Made by a program: the position numbers and the translations under genes. Below the pieces are notes generated by a model. The model made no database searches. It worked only from the letters and a program-made list of their open reading frames with translations, and was not told the origin of the DNA. Below, piece by piece: positions 7,191 to 15,367 of a stretch of 64,000 nucleotides of DNA. Source of the DNA: Ruegeria lacuscaerulensis (GTDB lineage Bacteria; Pseudomonadota; Alphaproteobacteria; Rhodobacterales; Rhodobacteraceae); assembly GCF_013034685.1 (NCBI RefSeq), contig NZ_WQGO01000009.1:58644-122643 (forward strand), in the 5' to 3' direction. Position 1 is the first letter of the stretch. Every line of letters begins with the position of its first letter.

Positions 7191-8225
7191 TTATTCGACT
7201 TCGGATACCTCTTCTTCTTCAAAAGGTTCCTCAACCGGGTCGAGACCCAACATTGCCCTTACGGTCGCTTCGACCTCATCCGTGACGGGTTTGTTCGCCG
7301 CAGCCTCCAACGCTTCACGTTCCAGTTCGGGCTGAGCTTCGACCTGTTCCGTCAGGGTGTCGACCGTTTCGACAGCGTCTTCATATTCCTCGGCGTCTGC
7401 GAGTTCTGTTTCAAGTTCGGACGCGGCCATCTGCGAGGCTTCAAGCGCCTCTTCAGCTTCCATAAGCTCATTTTCAAGCGCTTCCTTTTCGTCGTCCGGG
7501 GCATTTTCAAGTTGCTCGGTCAGATCATCCACAAGCGCTTGATCTTCCTCAACTTGTTGCTGAGCATCGGTCAGGTCGTTCTCAATGTCTTCGGTGGGGC
7601 GAGCAGGAGGTTCCAAGCCATCCAGGAATTCCTGGGCTTCTTCCAGTTCCTCGCTCAGTGCCTGACCGGCCAGAACCGTGTCACGGTAGGTGGCGATGCG
7701 ACCCACACGTGAATTCGGCGATGCGTTTTGCAGGGCCGTCTCGCTGGCGTTGGCGGCGTTCAACGCGCCCAACTCGGACGGGTGCGCACCAAATTCAGCC
7801 GAAGCCTTGTTGCCCTTCTTGCGGCCCTTTGGTCGGACGGATTCCTCTACCTCGGTGGTTGAGGTCGTCGTGCTGGCCACGCGGGCGGATTTCTTTTTCG
7901 ACTTGTTCCCGTTGAACAGCTCTTTCAGGGAAAAACCGCCACCGGATTTTTTCCCGGAGCTGCCGGACTTAGTTTTGCCGCGACCGGCATTGCCTTTGGC
8001 TTTTGCGCCATCACCTTTGTTGGCGTTGCCATTGCCGCCTTTATCGCCACCATTCCCGTTGCCGCCGCCATTCCCGTTGCCGCCACCATTCCCGTTGCCG
8101 CCACCATTGCCATTTTTGGCATAGGCCGCGTCAGGGACAGCAAGTGTCGTCACGATTGCGGTGGAGCCGACCAAAGCGACTGCGACTGCCGTAGCTTTCA
8201 GCAGGATGTTGGTTTTGGTCTTCAT
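7191..8225 (-). CDS. Secreted Gly/Asn-repeat and coiled-coil protein, function unknown
   Basis: Begins MKTKTNILLKATAVAVALVGSTAIV... with a cleavable signal peptide ending near 'DAAYA-KNG'. Mature regions in order: a low-complexity GNGNGG repeat (~40-70), a basic Lys/Ser/Gly linker (~75-125), then a long acidic part (~160-344) full of Leu/Glu/Ala heptads ('EELEEAQEFL', 'LTEQLENAPDDEKEALENELMEAEEALEA') that should form coiled coil. I chose the ATG with AGGA six bases upstream over an in-frame GTG four codons earlier. The gene is divergent from the PepSY protein at 8411, which also has a Gly/Asn tract. A surface or periplasmic matrix role is possible, but no function can be assigned. Confidence 0.75.
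   Translation of the reverse strand: MKTKTNILLKATAVAVALVGSTAIVTTLAVPDAAYAKNGNGGGNGNGGGNGNGGGNGNGGDKGGNGNANKGDGAKAKGNAGRGKTKSGSSGKKSGGGFSLKELFNGNKSKKKSARVASTTTSTTEVEESVRPKGRKKGNKASAEFGAHPSELGALNAANASETALQNASPNSRVGRIATYRDTVLAGQALSEELEEAQEFLDGLEPPARPTEDIENDLTDAQQQVEEDQALVDDLTEQLENAPDDEKEALENELMEAEEALEASQMAASELETELADAEEYEDAVETVDTLTEQVEAQPELEREALEAAANKPVTDEVEATVRAMLGLDPVEEPFEEEEVSEVE
8050..8121 (-). repeat. 18-bp tandem repeat encoding GNGNGG
   Basis: Three near-identical 18-base units (plus-strand reading CCATTCCCGTTGCCGCC followed by A or G) and a fourth degenerate unit, in frame within the coding sequence. Such tracts can change length by slippage without breaking the frame, so the Gly/Asn segment of the protein may vary between strains. 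Confidence 0.7.
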
Positions 8226-8410
8226 ATCAGTCCTCACGGGTCATGTGTTTGCATCCATGTTTTCCGGCACGGCAAACGCGCGACAGAATCACCCCACGAC
8301 CTCATTTGAACTGATGCACCCTGAACACACGAAAAACCGTTTGTTCATCACTGGTTCACATAGAATAAATTAGGCTTTAGACCGTTTCGCGCGAGAACGA
8401 GTTGACAGTG

Positions 8411-8974
8411 ATGAGACAGCTTTTGGCGACGGCATTTGTGGCGTCCCTTCTCCTGACTGGAGAAGGGCATTCTGCTGTGCGCGAACTCAAGCAGTCCGAA
8501 TTGCGGCAAGCGACGCTTGTAGGCGGGGCGATTCGCCTGAAGAAAGTCATCAAGGGCGTTGAGAAAGTTTTTGGCGGCACCCCTGTGGATGCCCGCGCAT
8601 TTAAGGATGACAAGGTTTACTACCGCATTCTGGTGAAAAAGCCGAACGGCCGGATCATTAGCGTGATCGTAGATGCTCAGACAGGCGCGGTTATTTCAAA
8701 CGGGTCCAGTATCGGGCGGCAGATCAAAGAGGCAGCGAAGACTTCACCGGGCAATTCTGCAACGGCCAAGTCCAACGGTGCTTCCAATGCCAAGTCCAAT
8801 AACGGCAACAATGGCAATAACGGGAACCGCGGAAATTCAGGCAACAATGGCGGCGGCAACAGTGGTGACAACGGCGGCGGCAACAGTGGTGGCAACGGCG
8901 GTGGCGGCGGCAACGGTGGCGGCGGCGGAAATGGCGGCGGCGGCGGAAATGGCGGCGGCGGCAAGAAAAACTAG
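8411..8974 (+). CDS. PepSY-domain secreted protein with Gly/Asn-rich tail
   Basis: Signal peptide MRQLLATAFVASLLLTGEGHSAV, then a ~80-residue PepSY-like domain ('YYRILVKKPNGRIISVIVDAQTGAVIS'), then a C-terminal ~75 residues almost wholly Gly, Asn and Ser ending in KKN. PepSY domains are periplasmic modules often found beside sensor kinases and peptidases. Here the gene is 35 bases upstream of a response regulator/kinase pair, suggesting it is a target of, or input to, that pair. An in-frame TTG three codons upstream is an alternative start. The tail resembles the repeat of the divergent protein at 7191-8225. Confidence 0.78.
   Translation: MRQLLATAFVASLLLTGEGHSAVRELKQSELRQATLVGGAIRLKKVIKGVEKVFGGTPVDARAFKDDKVYYRILVKKPNGRIISVIVDAQTGAVISNGSSIGRQIKEAAKTSPGNSATAKSNGASNAKSNNGNNGNNGNRGNSGNNGGGNSGDNGGGNSGGNGGGGGNGGGGGNGGGGGNGGGGKKN
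8836..8965 (+). repeat. Gly/Asn-coding repetitive tract
   Basis: Contains a 24-base direct repeat (GGCGGCAACAGTGGT core, two copies), then runs of GGC with 15-base GGCGGCGGCGGAAAT units. It encodes the low-complexity tail of the PepSY protein. Repetition is in multiples of three and keeps the frame. Confidence 0.7.
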
Positions 8975-9009
8975 ATGAATACGCAACTGAATAGCTGTAA
9001 ATTCGCGTT

Positions 9010-9669
9010 ATGAGAGTACTTCTGGCAGAAGATGAGCCGCATCTGAGCGCTCAAATCAAGAGATTGCTGAATGCTGAAGGGCGGGTCGTGGACACCGCTC
9101 AAAACGGCTTGGAGGCCCTGCATCTGGGGTCGACCGAGCCTTACGATATGATCATTCTCGATATCGGCCTGCCTGAACGCGATGGTATCACAGTTTTGCG
9201 GGAATGGCGTGAGGCCGGGGTTTCGACGCCGGTCCTGATCCTGACCGCGCGCGATGGGTGGAGCGATCGGGTCGACGGGCTGGATGCAGGCGCGGATGAC
9301 TATATGATCAAGCCCTTCCATATGCCTGAACTGGCCGCGCGGGTGCGCGCGATATTGCGCCGGCAAAGCGGACAGCTGAGCGCTGTCATCGAAATGGGCG
9401 ATGTGGCGTTGGACACAAAGACCGGGCGGGTGACGGTCAAGGATGTGCCGGTGGACCTGACCGCGCAGGAAATCGCGGTTCTGACATATCTGTCGCACAA
9501 TCGCGGACGGCTGATCTCACGCACCGAACTCTCTGAGCATATCTATGAATATGACGGTGATCGGGATTCCAACACTATTGCGGTTTTCATTACACGCCTG
9601 CGCAAAAAGCTGGGATCGGACCTGATCAAGACGGTACGTGGACGCGGCTATATGATTGACACGGACTGA
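9010..9669 (+). CDS. OmpR/PhoP-type response regulator
   Basis: Receiver domain (1-~115) with acidic pocket 'LAEDEP', phospho-acceptor Asp51 in 'MIILDIGLP', Thr in 'LILTAR' and Lys in 'YMIKPF'. This is followed by a winged-helix DNA-binding domain (~125-219) ending 'TVRGRGYMIDTD'. 219 residues is typical. It is phosphorylated by the adjacent kinase, whose start overlaps its stop by one base (TGATG). It probably controls the upstream PepSY gene and the divergent Gly/Asn-repeat gene, an inference from position. Confidence 0.93.
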   Translation: MRVLLAEDEPHLSAQIKRLLNAEGRVVDTAQNGLEALHLGSTEPYDMIILDIGLPERDGITVLREWREAGVSTPVLILTARDGWSDRVDGLDAGADDYMIKPFHMPELAARVRAILRRQSGQLSAVIEMGDVALDTKTGRVTVKDVPVDLTAQEIAVLTYLSHNRGRLISRTELSEHIYEYDGDRDSNTIAVFITRLRKKLGSDLIKTVRGRGYMIDTD

Positions 9670-11012
9670 TGCTTTCCCTGCGTCAGCGCGCATTGCTGGG
9701 GGGGATCGCTTCTGGGGCGGTGTCGGTTGGCGTGGGGACTCTGGCAGTGTTTTCCTACATCAACTCAAGGGTCTCCGACCAGTTTGACACCGCGCTGCGG
9801 GATCGCCACACCCAGCTTGTGGTAGGGTTGAGCGTCACGACAGACAATCCCGATGCGCTTGGCAACCTAATGTTCGACCCGGCTTATGGCACACCGTTTT
9901 CCGGGCGCTATTGGCAGGTCACCGGTAGCGATGGGTCGGTATATACCTCGGCCTCGTTATTCGATGAAACGCTGGCCGAGCCCCGGGGCCTTCCCAACGC
10001 GCCTACCTTTTGGAACACGCAAGGCCCCGAAAATGAGGCCGTGCGCAGTATCTACCAGGAAATTTCTTACGAAGACGGAACGGTCTGGGGTGTCAGCGTG
10101 GCTGAAAGCCGCGAGGAATTGATGGGCGAACGGCGCGCGGCCCAGCGGAACCTTCTGCCGGTCTTTACGCTTGTCGGTCTCATCGGGGTGGCTGGGTCGC
10201 TATTCTTGATGTCGGCTATTCTGGGGCCGCTGCGCAAACTACGCACAGATGTGTCCCATCGCTGGGACACGGATGAGGGGTTGAAGCCGGATGACTACCC
10301 CGAAGAAGTCTCGCCGCTGGTTGAGGATCTCAATCAATTGTCGCGACGCAACCGGGACATCGTCTTCGGGTCGCGACGGCAGACCGCTGATCTGGCTCAT
10401 GCCCTCAAGACTCCGACGGCCATATTGCGCAATGAACTAACCAGTCTTTCCGAACAAGGTGCCACGACAGACACGGCGCAAGAGGCACTGGACCGGATCG
10501 ATGCGCAGCTCAGCCGCTCACTGGCGCGGATGCGTGCGATGAATACGGCCGAACTGACCCATTCCCGTACGGATCTTTCAAATTCGGTCGACCGTCTTGC
10601 GCGCTTGTTCTCGAGAATGACCGAACGGGAAGGCAAACAATTTCAAGTCACTCGCGAAACCGGATTATGGGTGCGCATGGACCCTCAGGATATCGAAGAG
10701 GTTCTGGGCAACCTGATGGATAACGCCGTTAAATGGTGCCAGAAGACTGTTCGGGTTGTGGCGCAGGTTAGAAAAGGCAACGTCGAGGTTCTAATCGAGG
10801 ATGATGGGCCGGGCATCCCCGAGGACAACCGGCGCGAGGCCCTGCGCTCGGGCGGGCGGTTGGACACATCGGTTGCCGGCAGCGGGCTTGGTCTTGCGAT
10901 TGCGGTCGATCTGCTGAACGCGTATGGGGCAAAACTCGACCTTGGCCGTTCAACGAGCCTGGGCGGGCTGGAGTGTCGTATCGTTATTCCGACGGGCTGG
11001 AAAAGACCTTAG
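9669..11012 (+). CDS. Membrane sensor histidine kinase (PhoQ-like)
   Basis: Two membrane segments (about 9-30 and 160-185) enclose a ~130-residue periplasmic sensor region. A linker follows, then the dimerisation helix 'ADLAHALKTPT' with phospho-acceptor His near 243, and the ATP-binding domain with N-box 'NLMDNAVKW', G1 'EDDGPGIPED' and G2 'GSGLGLAIA'. The DLAHALKTP H-box is of the PhoQ type, often linked to divalent-cation or envelope stress sensing; the actual signal is unknown. It pairs with the overlapping regulator upstream. Confidence 0.93.
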   Translation: MLSLRQRALLGGIASGAVSVGVGTLAVFSYINSRVSDQFDTALRDRHTQLVVGLSVTTDNPDALGNLMFDPAYGTPFSGRYWQVTGSDGSVYTSASLFDETLAEPRGLPNAPTFWNTQGPENEAVRSIYQEISYEDGTVWGVSVAESREELMGERRAAQRNLLPVFTLVGLIGVAGSLFLMSAILGPLRKLRTDVSHRWDTDEGLKPDDYPEEVSPLVEDLNQLSRRNRDIVFGSRRQTADLAHALKTPTAILRNELTSLSEQGATTDTAQEALDRIDAQLSRSLARMRAMNTAELTHSRTDLSNSVDRLARLFSRMTEREGKQFQVTRETGLWVRMDPQDIEEVLGNLMDNAVKWCQKTVRVVAQVRKGNVEVLIEDDGPGIPEDNRREALRSGGRLDTSVAGSGLGLAIAVDLLNAYGAKLDLGRSTSLGGLECRIVIPTGWKRP

Positions 11013-11093
11013 ATTGCGTCGGTTGGGTGCAATTAGGGCAAACGGCTTTTCTTAAGTAATCTTGGCTCATTCTGATAGCTTGGAGTGGGGCAT

Positions 11094-11468
11094 ATGCGGA
11101 TAACTTTGGACATCATTGAAAAAGGCACGGTCATAGGCGCGGCAATTGCTGCGGTCCTGCCGCTTTATCAATGGTATGATGAACGGTCCGGTCGAGAGTT
11201 GGAACGTGTCTCCAGCTTGGTCATCGGAGGGCAGGCCTGTGCAGAATGGGTTATTTCTCATGATGTGCGGGCCACCGTGGATGTCCTAGAAAATGCGCCT
11301 GAGGATGTTGTGACGGCGGCGGTCAACCGCGCGGATTTTGCGTTGAATATGTCAATTTTGTGCGGAAAACTTCTGGATCATTTGCACATGGGGATGGAGA
11401 AACTGGACCTGTCCCGAGCCGAGGAAGAAGCCATGCGCTGGTCCGGTTTTCCGTATGAAGACGAGTAG
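11094..11468 (+). CDS. Small protein with possible N-terminal membrane helix (124 aa)
   Basis: MRITLDIIEKGTVIGAAIAAVLPLYQWYDE starts a 124-residue protein with one weakly hydrophobic segment (about 10-27) and a soluble acidic tail. Two cysteines are present (GGQACAEW, SILCGKLL). GGAG lies 8 bases before the ATG; a GTG three codons upstream is an alternative. I recognise no family. It stands alone between the two-component pair and the TadG-like gene. Confidence 0.55.
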   Translation: MRITLDIIEKGTVIGAAIAAVLPLYQWYDERSGRELERVSSLVIGGQACAEWVISHDVRATVDVLENAPEDVVTAAVNRADFALNMSILCGKLLDHLHMGMEKLDLSRAEEEAMRWSGFPYEDE

Positions 11469-11871
11469 TGAGAGGCCTATTTTCACGGTAATTTTAGGCG
11501 TGTGTGTGGGCCGAGTGGAACCGTTGGGCGGCAAGGCCTGACGTGAGGTGTCCGCGATGAAATTTCCAGGCTCGCGACTCGGAGGCCTAAAAATAAGGGA
11601 ATGTGGCAAGGTTACCCAGGGTCACTCGGTCTGTTAATTTTCGGTCAGTGGTCCTCGTGCAAAGCGTCGTTTTCACGGATGCGTGATATCATATTGATTT
11701 TAAATATTTTTATTCGAATTCGTGACAGTTCCGTGTTTTCCACGTCACCCGCGCGTTCATTTTGAGTTAAAAATGGGTTCACCTCCGGTAACCCAAATAG
11801 CAACATTACGGCAAAATAGAGACAACTTCTTTGGGCATCTTATTCGCGAATAAGGATGTCTGGAGAAAGAA
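11469..11871. other. 403-base non-coding region upstream of TadG-like gene
   Basis: AT-rich relative to its surroundings, particularly 11690-11840, and without a credible frame. It presumably contains the promoter of the TadG-like gene. The only strong structure seen is the palindrome listed separately at 11839-11854. Confidence 0.5.
11839..11854. promoter_or_regulatory. 16-bp perfect palindrome before TadG-like gene
   Basis: CTTATTCGCGAATAAG is exactly self-complementary and lies 7 bases upstream of the GGAG ribosome-binding site of the gene at 11872. It could be an operator overlapping the leader or an RNA hairpin that gates translation. No matching protein is known to me. Confidence 0.5.
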
Positions 11872-13644
11872 ATGTTTAATCTGAATTCACGGAAGAAAGC
11901 CGTTTCAAAAACTCTCCGAAATTCGGTTGCGGATGTTGGTTGGTTTGCGAAACGCGAAGAAGGTGGTTTGACGATTTTCGCGTTGTTTGCCTTTTTTCTA
12001 TTATTGGCTGCGGCGGGTATTGCCGTCGATGTAATGAATTATGAGCGCGACCGCGCGAAATTGCAGTGGGCTCTGGACAACGCTGTCCTCTCTGCCGCGA
12101 GCCTTGAGCAAACCCTCGATCCTGCCCAAGTTGTCGAAGCACATCTGGCGGCATCCGGTTTGGGCGAGTACGCAAGTTCGATTTCTGTTGAAGACAAATA
12201 TCTGGACCGCACTGTCCGTGCCAGCCTGACATCTGGTTTTGACACCAATTTCATGCGGTTGAGCGGTGTTGAGACGATTTCATTGGGCGTGAATTCCGCC
12301 GCGCATGAGGCGGCACCGTGCACCGAGATTTCCATGGTTTTAGACATCTCAGGCAGTATGGGGAACAATCAACGCCTGACCCAAATGCAGACCGCAGCCA
12401 AAGCATTTGTCACAAAAACTCTGGAGCATAACAACGACCCAGGCACCGAGTGCGCGACCTCGGTCAGCGTTATCCCGTTTGCAGGTCAAACCAACCCAGG
12501 CTCGGTGATGTTCGAATACTTGGGCGGCGAGCGGTTTGGCACGACCACCGACGACGATTTCTTCCCGGAATGGAAGCAGGATATCTCGAACGTCGTGTTC
12601 TGGTTTGATACAGACGGCAATGCTGACCCCGATTTTTCCGTCAAGATCGACAGCTTCCCGGACAACGAAACCGATCTGTTCAACAAGGATGACGTCGACA
12701 CGTACTATCACTATGTCCGGGACTTTATCATCAACAACTCGTCCCAGCTGCCTGAGAGCGCCGAACTGGTGGGTGCATCCATCAAGGGCGGGAAGCAGGA
12801 GACGATGTATTACAGCATTGACCGGACAACGACGGTCTATAGTGAGGCTTCGGGCCCAACCAAGTTCAATAACGTCGACATCGAGCTTCAGTATTCGGAT
12901 TTCCACAGCTATGTGGGCAACATTCCGAACAATACCTCGTCTTGCCTGGAAATGACCTATTCGGATTTCCTGAATACAAGCCTGCCTTCAGGTTCGATCG
13001 ATCAGACGCCCTATTTCGTGAACTGGGAATATGATGAGACTACCCAGAATTGGGGTTGGTGCCCGGAAGACGAAATGAGCATCCAATACGCCCAGAACGA
13101 TGAAACCAAACTGCACAATTTCATCGACGGTCTGCGCCTGTTCGATGGAACCGGCACCAACTACAGCCTGAAATACGCGCTGGCCCTGCTGGACCCGTCA
13201 AGTCAGGATGAGTTTGCCTATCTCAGCCAAGCTGGGGAAGTTCCCGCCGAGTTCGCAGACCGCCCGCTGAGCTGGGATCACGAAAACAGCTCAAAGATCA
13301 TTGTGATCATGACCGATGGACAAACCACCCCGCAGGTTCGCCCCACCGATGAGATGGAAGAGGAAAACGGCCTGACGGAGCTGACTGCGCGTCCAAGTGA
13401 TGACTCGACCATCGCCTCGTCGCAGCTGACCAACCTGCAACTGTTCCAAGAACAGTGTGAATTGGCCAAAACGAAAGGTGCCGTTGTTTATACCGTCGCG
13501 TTCGAAACCACGGAGCAGGCCGCATCCGAGATCAGAACCTGTGCTTCGTCCTGGTCGCACTACTATGAAGTGACCGGTGAAGAGATCATCGACACCTTCG
13601 TGTCGATTGCAGGCTCGATCCAGAAACTGCGCCTGATCCAATAA
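11872..13644 (+). CDS. TadG-like pilus-assembly/vWA protein
   Basis: An N-terminal cytoplasmic stretch, then a membrane helix (about 33-55, 'LTIFALFAFFLLLAAAGIAVDVMNYERDRAKLQWALDNAVLSAA') typical of TadE/TadG-like proteins exported with Flp pili. A vWA domain follows, with MIDAS 'DISGSMG' near 157-163, a split domain body, 'IVIMTDGQTTPQ' around 480 and a C-terminal 'YYEVTGEEIIDTFVSIAG'. Length 590 fits TadG-like proteins with the TadE helix plus an interrupted vWA. No other tad/cpa genes are in the window, so this is an orphan, as often seen in Rhodobacterales. It starts after GGAG (7-base spacing) and ends at a strong terminator. Confidence 0.85.
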   Translation: MFNLNSRKKAVSKTLRNSVADVGWFAKREEGGLTIFALFAFFLLLAAAGIAVDVMNYERDRAKLQWALDNAVLSAASLEQTLDPAQVVEAHLAASGLGEYASSISVEDKYLDRTVRASLTSGFDTNFMRLSGVETISLGVNSAAHEAAPCTEISMVLDISGSMGNNQRLTQMQTAAKAFVTKTLEHNNDPGTECATSVSVIPFAGQTNPGSVMFEYLGGERFGTTTDDDFFPEWKQDISNVVFWFDTDGNADPDFSVKIDSFPDNETDLFNKDDVDTYYHYVRDFIINNSSQLPESAELVGASIKGGKQETMYYSIDRTTTVYSEASGPTKFNNVDIELQYSDFHSYVGNIPNNTSSCLEMTYSDFLNTSLPSGSIDQTPYFVNWEYDETTQNWGWCPEDEMSIQYAQNDETKLHNFIDGLRLFDGTGTNYSLKYALALLDPSSQDEFAYLSQAGEVPAEFADRPLSWDHENSSKIIVIMTDGQTTPQVRPTDEMEEENGLTELTARPSDDSTIASSQLTNLQLFQEQCELAKTKGAVVYTVAFETTEQAASEIRTCASSWSHYYEVTGEEIIDTFVSIAGSIQKLRLIQ

Positions 13645-13657
13645 CCCAATGTGGTCG

Positions 13658-13699
13658 AGAACGAGAAAGGGCGCCAATACGGCGCCCTTTTTTCGTTCT
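13658..13699 (+). terminator. Strong, probably bidirectional terminator
   Basis: The stem core AAAGGGCGCC / GGCGCCCTTT with loop AATAC is followed by TTT. Pairing continues outward through AGAACGA / TCGTTCT with one bulge. It lies between the stops of the TadG-like gene and the convergent Ldh-family gene and would serve both strands. Confidence 0.9.
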
Positions 13700-13716
13700 G
13701 TAGGGGGTGCGCAGCG

Positions 13717-14724
13717 TTAGGCCAGGATAGCCGCGATCTTGTCCAAGGTCGCCGTGTTGACCGCGACGCCTTCGGTTTCGGCGGCAATGCGTTTTGCGCG
13801 CCGTCCGTCGCCCGGCAGATGCGCGCCGTCCTGAGAATGGATCGCGCCAACCAATGCGCTGATATTCTCAGCAAACATGTCTTGCGCCGCAGCGGCCGGG
13901 TCGATGGCGATAAAGAATTGACCGGTTTTGGGAGGCCCCCCAGCTGTGCCCGAGAACGGCGAGGCGTGAATGCCGAGCGTCGCGCCGGTCAGGGCTGCGG
14001 CCATGATCTCGGTCAGCAAAGCGATGCCCACTCCTTTGTAGCCCCCCGATGGGGCCATCGAGCCCTTGAGCCCGACATTAGGGTCCGTGGTTGGGTTCCC
14101 ATCCGCGTCCAGCGCCCAGCCCACAGGGATTGGTTTGCCTTCGCGGGCATGTTTCATGACCTCGCTCTTGGCGATGGTGCTAGCGCTTTGGTCGATCAGA
14201 ACGGCGGGCTGTCCATCTGTGCCGGGTACCGCGACCGAGAACGGGTTGGTGCCGATAACCGGCTTCGACCCGCCCGATGGCGCGATTGAGGCAGGTGCAT
14301 TGGTAAAGCCCAACCCAACCAGACCCGCCTGCGCCAACCGGTGCGTGTGATAGCCCAGGACCCCGCAATTATAGCTGTTGCGGATGGCCAAGGCCGCGAT
14401 GCCCTGTTCCTTGGCGGCTGGGATTAGGGCGTCAAACCCCATGTCAATTGCGCTATGTGCAAACCCTGTTGCCGCGTCAACCGTGATCAGGCCAGAGCGA
14501 GGCCGGTCCAAGACGGGCTTTGCGGCACCGTCGACCTTTCCGCATTGCACATGTTCGCAATAGATCGGGATATAGGCCAGACCGTGGCTGGCCACCCCAT
14601 CCGCTTCGGTTGCCGCCGTGGCAACGGCCAGCGGGCGAGCGTTGGCTTCGGTCGTGCCAGCGGCAACAAGGGCGCGAAAGGCCAGGTCTTCGATTTCGGT
14701 CAGGGTCAGAGTGCGGGTTTCCAT
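13717..14724 (-). CDS. Ldh-family (malate/L-lactate DH type 2) oxidoreductase
   Basis: 335 residues of the NAD(P)-dependent LDH2/MDH2 family, distinct from Rossmann-type LDHs. Members include malate, ureidoglycolate, 2,3-diketogulonate and imine (delta-1-pyrroline/piperidine-2-carboxylate) reductases. Motifs seen: 'ATEADGVASHGL' near 40 (SHG active-site region), 'YNCGVLGYHTHRLAQAGLVGLGFTNA', 'VIGTNPFSVAVP', and the C-terminal 'KGVGIALLTEIMAAALTGA'. I took the ATG giving METRTLTLTEIEDLA; 31 upstream codons are Pro-rich and unlike the family. It is the last gene of the operon running from the aldehyde dehydrogenase. Substrate cannot be read from sequence; an imino acid or 2-oxo acid is likely. 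Confidence 0.85.
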   Translation of the reverse strand: METRTLTLTEIEDLAFRALVAAGTTEANARPLAVATAATEADGVASHGLAYIPIYCEHVQCGKVDGAAKPVLDRPRSGLITVDAATGFAHSAIDMGFDALIPAAKEQGIAALAIRNSYNCGVLGYHTHRLAQAGLVGLGFTNAPASIAPSGGSKPVIGTNPFSVAVPGTDGQPAVLIDQSASTIAKSEVMKHAREGKPIPVGWALDADGNPTTDPNVGLKGSMAPSGGYKGVGIALLTEIMAAALTGATLGIHASPFSGTAGGPPKTGQFFIAIDPAAAAQDMFAENISALVGAIHSQDGAHLPGDGRRAKRIAAETEGVAVNTATLDKIAAILA

Positions 14725-14737
14725 CGTGTCGCTTTCA

Positions 14738-15367
14738 TCAATCGTTGTCGGACAGGCCAGACCCGGCCCCAAGCAGACGAGAGGCCTCGGTCGCGGGGGC
14801 ATAGGTGCGGTGGGCAAAACGGTTCAATACGGCCCATGCGGCCGGATCGGGCACCGCGCGTGAGGCGCAGGCAGCGGGTGCGGTCAAGATTCCGCCAAGC
14901 GCGACCTTCACCAAAGTGGCGTCGCTGGGCAGCGCTGGGTTCATGGCCAGAGAAGGCCCATCTGTGACGACCTCAACGCCATCCACGGTGATTGTGACGG
15001 GCGTTTTCAAATTGCGCGCAATGTTCGCGGCGAATGGCAGCAACAGGGCAGGGGCGGCGACATTGGTCAGTGTGATTTCGCCCGTCCGCAGCGAGCCCAT
15101 ATGGTCGGACAAGGCTGCCCCGGTGGCCAGAGGGCAAAGGATTTCATCCCCGCGCCATTCGTTGCCCTGACATGCCGGGCGGTGCCGGCCCGGCGCATGT
15201 GCCAAGCCCCGGTCCAACAGATCGGCCAGAATCTGCGCGCCGTCCAGTCCCGCGGCACATAGCCAGCGGGAGGCCTTTCCGGCCTCTTCGGACAGGCCCC
15301 AGCCATAGCCCGCGCCGCGCGTGGCGCGTTTGGCGGTGGCCTCGACCTCGTTTAATGAAAAGCTCAT
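14738..15367 (-). CDS. DUF3726-family protein
   Basis: A 209-residue protein starting MSFSLNEVEATAKRATRGAGYGWGLSEEAGKASRWL, which I recognise as a DUF3726-type family of Rhodobacterales and relatives. No signal peptide or membrane helix. No catalytic motif is known to me. Its start overlaps the upstream 561-residue gene by 4 bases and the Ldh-type gene follows after 13 bases, so all belong to one transcript. It may be a small subunit or accessory enzyme of the same catabolic route. Confidence 0.7.
   Translation of the reverse strand: MSFSLNEVEATAKRATRGAGYGWGLSEEAGKASRWLCAAGLDGAQILADLLDRGLAHAPGRHRPACQGNEWRGDEILCPLATGAALSDHMGSLRTGEITLTNVAAPALLLPFAANIARNLKTPVTITVDGVEVVTDGPSLAMNPALPSDATLVKVALGGILTAPAACASRAVPDPAAWAVLNRFAHRTYAPATEASRLLGAGSGLSDND

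Noticed and set aside
8050..8121. Tandem repeat as a possible CRISPR array
   Set aside because: Units are contiguous, in frame, and encode a Gly/Asn repeat; there are no spacers.
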